Below are positions 15,020 through 16,284 of a stretch of 16,284 nt of DNA, piece after piece. Source of the DNA: CAYFJO01 sp964343305 (lineage in GTDB: Bacteria > Planctomycetota > Planctomycetia > Pirellulales > Pirellulaceae). The DNA is taken from positions 1 to 16,284 of the forward strand of contig CAYFJO010000233.1 of assembly GCA_964343305.1 (NCBI GenBank). Reading direction: 5' to 3'. The notes below the pieces were generated by a model that saw only the letters and a program-made list of their open reading frames with translations, searched no databases and was not told the DNA's origin. Every line of letters starts with the position of its first letter. The first letter of the stretch is position 1. Both the position numbers and the translations under genes were made by a program.

Positions 15020-16282
15020 ATGGAAACCGCAGCAACTGACGATTTCCTGGACTCGCTCACAAAAAGTGGTTTGCTTTCTCGGTCCGAAATCGAGGCGGCG
15101 AAGCGCGAGCATGGGCTGGAGGCCAAGCCAACCGCCAAGGATGTGGCGGACGTGTTGGTGAATGAGGGCATTTTGACACTGTACCAGGCAGGTCGTTTGC
15201 TGGACGGCAATCACCGCGGACTTGTCATCGACGGTTACAAACTTCTGTACATGGTGGGGTCCGGCGGCATGGGCTTTGTTTACGCCGCGCAGGAACCAGA
15301 TTCGCCGTGGAAAGTTGCGATCAAAGTGCTTTCGGAAGAGTTGGAGAAGGATCCCGGGGCACTCTCACGCTTCCAGCTTGAAGCCGAAGCCGGAATGCGG
15401 TTGTCCCATCCCAACGTGGTCCGTACGCTGGCGATCAACAAGACGGAAAACATTTACGGCACCATTCATTATGTCGTGATGGAATTGATCCAGGGTGTCA
15501 GCCTTGTCGAGTTGCTGGAAATCCGGCGGCCCATTTCGTATCAACGCGCGTCGGACATTATCCTCCAGGTTGCCGAAGGGCTTCACTATGCTCACCAGGA
15601 TGGTTTGGTGCATCGCGACATGAAGCCAGAAAACCTGATGATTCGTAGCAACGGCTCGGCAAAGGTATTGGATTTTGGTCTGGCGTTGTTGGACGAAAGC
15701 GGCCAGGAGTTTGCGATGTCCATGATTCACGGCCAGAACTGCGTCGGCACGGCGGACTTCATCGCGCCGGAACAATCCATCGATAGTTACAATGTGGACC
15801 AGCGCGCGGATATCTATGGCCTTGGTTGCACGTTTTACGCGGCCTTAACGTGCAAGGTGCCGTTTCCCACTAAGTCTGTGCCCGAAAAGTTGGAAGCACA
15901 TCGGACGAAACATCCAAGAGAGATTCAAGAGATTCGCCCCGATGTCCCAGACCGCCTGGCCAAGATCATTCGTAAAATGATGGCCAAGAAACCCGAGGAT
16001 CGATTTCAATCGTGCGCGGAAGTGGCGGCTTATCTCAAGCCCTTTGCCAAACGCAAAGAAGTGCACTTCGATTTCCAAAAGATCCTGGCCAAACGTGCCA
16101 AACGTGCCGAACGGCGGCGTTTGAAAAAGATTCTCCAGCAATCCGGCTCTTCGATCGTGGGCTCGGCGATGAACAGCCGTTTGCAGCAATCCAGCGTGGA
16201 AACGATCGTGGGACAGGATACACCTGCGTCGCGCCGCGACGACAAGCCAAACGATCTTGGCCTTCAGTCCACGGACCAATAA
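15020..16282 (+). CDS. Cytosolic serine/threonine protein kinase (Hanks type)
   Basis: This 420-aa Hanks-type kinase is predicted to phosphorylate Ser/Thr on unknown partners. Residues 1-70 form a helical extension (FLDSLTKSGLLS ... GILTLYQAGRLLDGNHRGLVI) seen at the front of many planctomycete kinases. The kinase domain covers about 72-342. The glycine loop GSGGMG is at 80-85, the ATP lysine Lys102 in VAIK, and the catalytic loop HRDMKPEN at 198-205 with Asp200. DFG is at 218-220 and APE at 249-251. All catalytic residues are intact, so it should be active. There is no membrane helix or extracellular sensor. The tail holds a basic stretch (359-370, AKRAKRAERRR repeats) and a Ser/Gln-rich end. 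It starts at ATG 15020 without a Shine-Dalgarno. Confidence 0.9.
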   Translation: METAATDDFLDSLTKSGLLSRSEIEAAKREHGLEAKPTAKDVADVLVNEGILTLYQAGRLLDGNHRGLVIDGYKLLYMVGSGGMGFVYAAQEPDSPWKVAIKVLSEELEKDPGALSRFQLEAEAGMRLSHPNVVRTLAINKTENIYGTIHYVVMELIQGVSLVELLEIRRPISYQRASDIILQVAEGLHYAHQDGLVHRDMKPENLMIRSNGSAKVLDFGLALLDESGQEFAMSMIHGQNCVGTADFIAPEQSIDSYNVDQRADIYGLGCTFYAALTCKVPFPTKSVPEKLEAHRTKHPREIQEIRPDVPDRLAKIIRKMMAKKPEDRFQSCAEVAAYLKPFAKRKEVHFDFQKILAKRAKRAERRRLKKILQQSGSSIVGSAMNSRLQQSSVETIVGQDTPASRRDDKPNDLGLQSTDQ

Positions 16283-16284
16283 CA

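Noticed and set aside
14794..15039. 81-codon open frame before the kinase gene
   Set aside because: It has no ribosome site, its composition is odd, and it overlaps the kinase start.
1..16284. CRISPR array, tRNA/rRNA genes, insertion sequences or phage genes
   Set aside because: I saw no regularly spaced repeats, cloverleaf-like sequences, transposase motifs or phage structural genes on either strand.

Overview
The window looks like chromosomal DNA of a planctomycete, most likely a Pirellulales-type bacterium of moderate-to-high GC. The evidence is the mix of gene types. There is a Ser/Thr kinase with the short N-terminal helical extension typical of planctomycete kinases, and a Tat-exported hydroxypyruvate isomerase-like TIM barrel. 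There is a Tad secretion ATPase and membrane-platform set, an HslVU protease, several exported proteins of unknown function, and intergenic palindromic repeats. This assignment comes from recalled family features, not from a database search.

Layout. Positions 1-63 hold a GC-rich palindromic repeat. Then come three rightward genes: a 356-aa protein of unknown function (235-1305), a 569-aa exported protein (1439-3148) preceded by a double-hairpin repeat, and a NupG-family transporter (3300-4697) with a good sigma70-type promoter. A leftward block follows, read in the order cpaF/tadA (10252-8930), tadB (8927-7956), tadC (7953-6988), a 191-aa exported protein (6830-6255) and a TPR lipoprotein resembling TadD (5954-4722). 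The first three genes are separated by only 2 nt and are surely co-transcribed. The last two are spaced further apart, and a long imperfect inverted repeat lies between them. No pilin, CpaB, secretin, TadZ/CpaE or prepilin peptidase gene is present, so the Tad locus is split.

A Hyi-like protein (10538-11452) diverges from the Tad block. Its stop codon interlocks with that of a small exported protein on the opposite strand (11910-11449). Next is a 54-codon fragment that looks like the tail of a degraded exported gene (12023-12187). Its stop interlocks with that of a gamma-class carbonic anhydrase (12693-12184). Rightward again, hslV and hslU overlap by 13 nt (12826-14732), and a cytosolic Ser/Thr kinase (15020-16282) ends just before the window closes.

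How the genes work together. CpaF powers the TadB/TadC inner-membrane platform, with the TPR lipoprotein as the likely outer-membrane assembly partner. HslV and HslU form one ATP-dependent protease. The remaining genes look independent. I found no CRISPR array, transposase, tRNA, rRNA or defence system, and no clear undescribed multi-gene system. The most interesting items are the split Tad locus with an unknown exported protein in it, the gene remnant, the palindromic repeats, and a changed pore loop in HslU.
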